Source: Paratinospora sagittata
Lineage: Eukaryota > Streptophyta > Magnoliopsida > Ranunculales > Menispermaceae
Length of the DNA: 64,000 nt
Reading direction: 5' to 3'
Assembly (NCBI GenBank): GCA_035771175.1
Contig: CM069604.1
Location: forward strand, 14,881,115 to 14,945,114
Each line of letters opens with the position of its first letter. Within the stretch, counting starts at the first letter, position 1. This document shows positions 58,291 to 64,000 of this stretch, piece after piece. The position numbers were made by a program, and so were the translations under genes. The notes beneath the pieces were generated by a model. It saw nothing but the letters and a program-made list of their open reading frames with translations. It had not been told where the DNA came from and ran no database searches.

Positions 58291-58465
58291 ATGTACTCCC
58301 AGCAAGGGAAATCAAGAACCAGATTCAGATTTCAGGGCCAAGGACGATAACATGGGGCATGAGGACAAGGAGGAAAACGGTGGTGTAACCTACGGTGAGG
58401 ATACATACTATGGAAACGAAGAGGAGGACTACGGTTATGATGATGAGTTTGGTTCTGATTACTAG
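58291..58465 (+). CDS. Last exon of an unrecognised gene with acidic C-terminus
   Basis: A strong acceptor (CTTTTTCTAG) precedes a 175-nt open segment reading CTPSKGNQEPDSDFRAKDDN, later EENGGVTYGEDTYYGNEEED, and ending DDEFGSDY with TAG at 58463-58465. Glu, Asp, Gly and Tyr dominate the end. Many nuclear plant proteins have such tails; I cannot name the family. Upstream exons are not recognised and may have been displaced by the FAAH rearrangements. Confidence 0.4.
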
Positions 58466-61070
58466 CTTTGACAAGTTGGCGATCATGTGGAAAAGGACTC
58501 GTGAAGGCACCTTGTTTCGATTATATCCTGCTTCTCACTAGCTGCCCGTTACAGTAATCCGGTTCCTGAAGGGGATTCTCAGCCATTTTTATGGTCACTA
58601 GATTCGGGGAATAGTAATGATTATTCATCTTGTTTTGTTCGATTGAGTTCAAGGTTACAGAATGCCCATGTAAGAGGTGGATTCAAATGTGATATTTGAT
58701 AGCTGGTTCTGTGGAGAAGATGCAGGGTGTTCGATGATTCGATTGGAGCAAGCAGTGGAAAGTCAATTTTGAGCATAGCGAGCTAACATCTTATTAACTT
58801 CTGAGGAAGCTAATGGCTTCCAAAATTTGGTACTTTTCCAACCAGCTTTATTCTTTTTTTTTTAAAACTCTTTGCTTCATCAATGACTTGCTCAACTCTT
58901 CACCTTTTTACATCATAAAGTATATATTTCTTTTTACATCATAAAGTAGACTTGTACAATTAATACTAGAAGTTTGGATTGAATAATGTGGTGTCCACAT
59001 ATATATATATCAAATCAAAAGGATTATGTACTCTTAACACATTCTTGAATATATTGTTTAAAGAACTTGGCATATTTGCGTACCTTTATGCATAATCGGC
59101 CCAAGTCCAAATAAAGAGAAGAGTTGCATTAGGTAGTAGATAGCAATTGAAAACATTTGTTAGTTTTGGAAAGTGTGTTTCTACTCGTCACGTTGGGATT
59201 TTTTTAGACTTCCACCATTGATGGTTTCCGATCAATTCCATACTTCGAACAACTAATGTTCACCATAAAAACATATCAAAACACATACAAACATACATAA
59301 CATCAAACAAGCAACAATCACAACATATAACACCAGAACACAAAACTGTTTTTGGGCATGTGAGAAACGCGTTCAATTGACTGACAATAGACTACTAATC
59401 TGACTAAAGGGCTAAGATATATAACGTAACTATGAACTCAGCCCTGAATAGAGCAAGTTAAAGAAAGTATATTCATGGAATTGACTTCGTATAGTTACAA
59501 AAAGGTTTTATTTAGTTGAGCTGAGTTAAATATTATTTTAAAAAAAGCAAAACTCTTTTCATAAGATCTTTATCAGTTTAACTTAATTGCATGGAGTTTG
59601 CTATATGAATTTGCTTCGTCTATTCTACTTTCTCTGATACTAAGCTATAGTTACATTATAAACTTTTACGTTTTTCTTGTTTGTTTTTGTTTATGTTATT
59701 TTTAGATATCCTTCTTGCTCTATCATTACTTAATAATTAATATGTCACACTTTCAAAACGTGTGAGCTACAAATTATTTGATAATCACCTATTTAAATTA
59801 TTTTTGTTCTCTCAACTTCCAAAAGTTTCCAATTTGGACAACAATCCATCAGTTCTCTTGTAGTTTGGTTTACATATGTTTATTATTTAATTAATACACA
59901 TTTGATAAGAAGAGGGTCAATGCCAATTAAAGCGCAATCACAATAGAAATATTGTAATATGGGGGCCAGTACCTAAATTATTTATTATGAAATAAAGTAG
60001 AAAAAAAAAATGGATCCTTTCCACCCTTAATAAAAAATCCTTGATTAATTATTGTTTATAGTTGTCAAAATTGTTATTATTTATGGTTGAATCCTTGATT
60101 AATTATGTCTCTCTTAGAAAACTCTAACCTATGAAACAAGTTCCTAAACTAAAACCAAAGAAAAGTGTTTTTTTTTTCACAAATTACAAAATATGCTGAA
60201 TTTGGTTCTAAAAGTCAAATTTTAAAAAATTAAAATAATTAAAGGATAGAAAAGAACCAACCCTAATCCTAATGAATTCAAATCCTCTAGAAGGTTTTTA
60301 TTTTATTTTATTTTTTGGTTTCTCACGAGGTATTCTCACACCGGTATGAGACTAATCCTTGCTTGAGGCAAGAATAGAACGATGGACCTCTTTCAACGAT
60401 GGTATCTCTAAGAATCGAACCCTAAAATTTTTATACAAAAATAACCTTAGGACTTAAATCTGCTTCTACCGAACCAACCACTAGTCGGTGCCTTTTATTT
60501 CTTTAAGCCACAATATGTTCAATCCTTTACCCTCCTAACATGTGACCGGAAGTAGGCTATTAAATTACATACAGTAAATCAGGTACGAGAGAATTCTTAG
60601 ATGTACTGTTTGATGAAGACTGAATGGTGGTTGATGAGTCAAAATGTTTGACTACATTGACTCTTCTTTAGAAAAAAGCGTGTAAAATGAGAATATGTTG
60701 TTATATTTTGATACACCTAAAATAGGAGTTAATGAAACTAAGCAGGCGTTTGATTGGTGGGTCGGATGGGTAAAGTTGTGTGGCCACGCCATCTCGACAT
60801 TAATTGGTTAATTTACGATAAAGATCATTATTTTAATTTTAATAAAATTTAAAAAACATTTGTTGTCATCTGGCCAAAAGGCCGGTAAAGCCCCCCAACA
60901 GCTGAAGTGTGTGGGACCCATAAAAGCTGCGCGTGAAGCGGGGTTCATCGGGATCGGTCGATATCCTTATCTGGTGTCGTGGCCTTCCATGGTAGCTTCG
61001 GAGTTTGAAGTTTGGGGAGGGTGGGGCACAGGGGAAGTCTGCAGTCTGAATACAATTGAAGGAGGGAGAG
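58466..61070. other. Intergenic sequence
   Basis: 3' UTR-like sequence to about 58900, then AT-rich. 60300-60490 has CTCACACCGGTATGAGAC and several GAACC words resembling a degenerate tRNA-derived repeat, not delimited. 60890-61060 is relatively GC-rich with an open + frame lacking a known motif; it may be an old promoter/first exon. Confidence 0.4.
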
Positions 61071-61843
61071 TGAGAGAAGAAGAAAAGATAAGCTCACAAA
61101 AAGGTATGGTTCTCAATCTCCATTTGTACTCGTGAGCAAGTCTGTAGTCTAAATACAATTGAAATTTGCACAAAGTAGTTAAAAGCGTAAGAAGCACTTA
61201 AGGCAATGAAGGGGTCTTGGCACTTAAGGCGTAGGGTAAAACAAGCAACAGAGCCAAAAGAATCACAAAATTCTTAACAAGCTTAAATTATATATTAATT
61301 TTTTATAAAAGAATTTTAAAAAGATAAAAATAATAAGAGTTTTTAAAATTTTCAATCATATATCATTATGATCATAATAACGCTAATGTTTCTATTTCAT
61401 AGTTATTAATACTATGTTTATTTCTTTTAATATTTAAAATTAAATTAAAGAAAGAAACACAAAGAAAAAGAATAAGTAGCAATTGTGATAACGCCTTTGT
61501 AACAACTTCTTCTTATTGTTGTTATAAAAGTGGAGCATAAGTTTTTTTTAATGTTTTAAGTTGTATATTGTGTAGTATGTATATTTATTCAATGAGCAGA
61601 GAAAATAAATTTATAATAGAAAACTTATTCCATAATAAAAAAAAAAAATTAAATGAGGAGTAAGAAAGTAAGATGTACTATGACGCACGCCTGAGGGGCA
61701 TTAAGGTGCACCTGACTACTTGAGTTAACAAAAACGTGTTAATGGAAAAAAAAAAACCTTCACTTTACACCTTTATATTAGACGTTAATCATCTATTATT
61801 AAGTGGGAGCATGCCTAAACGGTTTTGCTTGCTTCTATTTCAG

Positions 61844-61906
61844 GAACTGTGTGGGGAATATAGGAAAAGGCCTTCGACATTTTATGACACTCTGAAGGTT
61901 AATTAG
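61844..61906 (+). pseudogene. FAAH: Isolated last exon of FAAH, copy 1
   Basis: CAG acceptor, then ELCGEYRKRPSTFYDTLKVN and TAG (61904-61906). It is identical in structure to 38035-38097 (which reads NTLEVN). The preceding exons are not in this unit, so it is a stranded exon. Confidence 0.9.
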
Positions 61907-62928
61907 AACGATCAGGACCATCTCCGCTGAACCCTTTGATTCTTTTGAATGGGAGCCTATGAACAAGTTCTATTATTAACTTAGAAAAATGTTTCCAATA
62001 GTTGCATTTGCATTTGCTTATCATGAATAGAAAATTCAGTAGACTAACTGATGTATGAATTGGAAGATGCTAGCAAGTAAGAAATAATTTCTTACCACTT
62101 TTAGCATGATGACAAACTCCGTTGAACCTGTTTCAAGATCTTCGGGCCTTGTTTAGTCTGTGATTCGAATACCATTTTCTGTATTCAAAAATTTTAAAAT
62201 ACAAAAAATATGTTTGGTTTAAGTGAATTTTAAAAACAGTTTTTTACTTTTTGTTAAGAAAATAGGTTGTTTTCAGGAAACAATAAAAAAGTTGTTTTCT
62301 TAGTTTTCTATTTTTAGATTGTATTATTATTTTTGAATTTCCAATCAAACACAAACTTAGTATTTTATTGTTTCTATTTTTTCTTTTTCCCCTTTTTTCT
62401 CAGGAAGAATTTAAGCAAATAATGGAAAGCCTCAGAGCTAATTAAGCATACTTTTTCAATTGACATGGTAATGTGTAATTTGGATAAACTTCTAATATTT
62501 ATCAAACTCTTTGCAATTATTTCTAGAGAAAAAGAAGAAAATGATAAAGACAAAGAATATAATGCTATGAAGTTCTCGAGAAAATATTGATAATTAAACG
62601 CACACTTTTTTTTTATTTTTTTGAGAATTTTTTAAATTTTTTTGAAAAAATAATAATTTTCTCACCAATCAAATAGGGTCTAAGTTCATTTGTTTCACAT
62701 TAAATATAATGTTCTCAAGCAATAAATTATATTAGTGAATATAATATAATATACTGCATAATTTTCAAGTAAATGTGAAGAAATATTCATGTTACAACTT
62801 CTAACATGTTTTGAAGAAGAAAAAAAAAAAAATTCAATTATCATTCCATGGAGGTGCATATATGATCGTATGAACTTGCAAAATGATGGGCTAATCTAAA
62901 AGCAAGAGTTTTACTAACCCAAACTCAC

Positions 62929-62929
62929 A

Positions 62930-62961
<32 letters not shown>

Positions 62962-62973
62962 GGGGGGGGGGGG
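62929..62973. repeat. A25-G20 homopolymer junction
   Basis: 25 A's followed directly by 20 G's, at the seam between the two tandem units. In copy 2 of the flank repeat (46640-46670) the corresponding place reads AAAAAAGAAAGAAAGAG. It could be a real junction filler or an assembly/sequencing artefact. Confidence 0.85.
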
Positions 62974-63743
62974 AGAGAGAAGAAGAAAAGATAAGCTCAC
63001 AAAGGTATGGTTCTCAATCTCCATTTGTACTCGTGAGCAAGCCTGCCGTCTGAATACAATTGAAGTTTGCACAAAGTAGTTAAAGGCGCAAGACGCACTT
63101 AAGGCAATGAAGGTCTGACACTTAAGGTGCAAGGTAAAACAAGCAACAGAGCAAAAAGAAACACAAAATTCTTAACAAGCTTAAATTATATATTGATTTT
63201 TTATAAAAGAATTTTAAAAAGATAAAAATAATAAGAGTTTTTAAATTTTTTAATCATATATCATTATGATCGTAATAACACCAATGTTTCTATTTCATAG
63301 TTATTAATATTATGTTTATTTCTTTTAATATTTAAAATTAAATTAAAAAAAGAAACACAAAGAAAAAGAATAAGTAGCAACTGTGATAACGTCATTGTAA
63401 CAACTTCTTCTTATTGTTGTTATAAAAGCAGAGCATAAGTTTCCTTTAATGTTTTAAGTTGTATATTGTGTAGTAGGTATATTTATTCAATGAACAGAGA
63501 AAATAAATTTATAATAGAAAACTTATTCCATAACAAAAAATAAAAAAAATTAAATGAGTAATAAGAAAGTAAGATGTACTACGACGCACGCCTGAGGGGC
63601 ATTAAGGTGCCCCTGACTACCTGAGTTAACAAAAACGTGTTAATGGAAAAAAAAACCCTTCATTTTACACCTTTATATTAGACGTTAATCATCTATTGTT
63701 AAGTGGGCGCATGCCTAAACTGTTTTGCTTGCTTATATTTCAG

Positions 63744-63806
63744 GAACTGTGTGGGGAATACAGGAAAAGGCCTTCGACATTTTATGACACTCTGAAGGTT
63801 AATTAG
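63744..63806 (+). pseudogene. FAAH: Isolated last exon of FAAH, copy 2
   Basis: Same exon as at 61844, with acceptor and stop TAG 63804-63806; a few silent changes (for example ACAGG for ATAGG). Confidence 0.9.
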
Positions 63807-63863
63807 AACGATCAGGACCATCTCCGCTGAACCCTTTGATTCTTTTGCATGGGAGCCTATGAA

Positions 63864-64000
63864 TGTAATACTCTAGGATTGCACAAAAAATAAAAATAAA
63901 AATAAAAAATAATAAATTTTAGGGGCAATGCCCGAACGTTCAGGCGCAATGCCCAAACGTTCAGGAGCAACGCCCGAACGTTCTGGCGTCAAGAATCTCT
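63864..64000 (+). mobile_element. Start of an LTR related to the solo LTR at 44534
   Basis: It starts TGTAATACTC after CTATGAA of the flank repeat, followed by an A/T stretch and three units like CAATGCCCGAACGTTCAGGCG, then AAGAATCTCT, where the solo LTR has its TATA-like box. Cut by the window end, so solo or full-length is unknown. Confidence 0.8.

Larger units (their letters stand above)
61077..64000 (+). repeat. Tandem duplication of a ~1.9-kb unit containing the last FAAH exon
   Basis: Unit 1 begins about 61077 (GAAGAAGAAAAGATAAGCTC) and unit 2 about 62980 with the same words, an offset of about 1903 bp. Both contain a region with AAGGCGC-like words (61150-61715; 63055-63620), the last FAAH intron end and exon, and the 3' flank repeat. 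Unit 2 is cut by an LTR at 63864 and by the window end. Confidence 0.92.

Noticed and set aside
60860..61135. 91-codon + frame as a gene start
   Set aside because: No recognised motif, no following exon, and its end belongs to the tandem-repeat unit; left as unannotated GC-rich sequence.

Overview
The window is plant nuclear DNA, most likely from a woody eudicot (species not identified). The evidence is GT-AG introns, an intron-containing eIF3c gene, plant fatty acid amide hydrolase (FAAH) exons, plant L1-type LINEs (APE endonuclease, reverse transcriptase, zf-RVT tail) and Ty1/copia LTR elements. There are no operons, CRISPR arrays or bacterial features. Only one complete protein gene is visible: eIF3c at about 47.1-52.6 kb on the + strand.

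Left part (1-32 kb) is a graveyard of nested retroelements. Two phase-compatible exons of an unrecognised minus-strand gene lie at 595-887. A 5'-truncated LINE (2829-6593, 15-bp target duplication) was invaded by a compact, very young copia-type LTR element (4178-6416: 197-bp LTRs with one difference, 5-bp target duplication, primer-binding site, polypurine tract). This element carries no pol gene. It carries pieces of two unrelated host genes, the RNA-binding protein UBA2 (acidic region plus RRM) and the vacuolar-fusion factor MON1, joined in frame. From 7.1 to 20.4 kb LINEs lie within LINEs: LINE C was hit by LINE B inside its RT domain, by a short LINE I and by a 9-bp-TSD MITE. LINE C abuts LINE D, which holds an AGGCG-rich TIR-like element that in turn holds a defective copia element (15834-19127). 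LINE E (21.9-23.5 kb) has a 19-bp duplication. LINE G (24.6-29.7 kb) is broken by a hAT-like insert and by LINE H, and has a snap-back inverted 5' end.

Middle part (32-47 kb) holds a 149-bp tandem duplication, a cluster of GGACGCT-type hairpins and scrambled fragments of FAAH. Fragment A has the 3' exons (34.7-38.1 kb). A broken copy of the last eIF3c exon (39.2-40.2 kb) is fused directly to FAAH middle exons (fragment B, 40.2-42.8 kb). A 502-bp foldback element with tRNA-like boxes sits in a fragment A intron. A 1.5-kb solo LTR sits in a copy of the FAAH 3' flank.

Right part (47-64 kb) has intact eIF3c, then FAAH 5'/middle exons (fragment C, 53.0-55.9 kb), an acidic last exon of an unrecognised gene (58.3 kb), and a roughly 1.9-kb tandem duplication that repeats the last FAAH exon twice (61.84 and 63.74 kb). 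The eIF3c-FAAH order in both blocks points to repeated segmental duplication of one eIF3c-FAAH neighbourhood, after which eIF3c survived once and every visible FAAH copy was broken.
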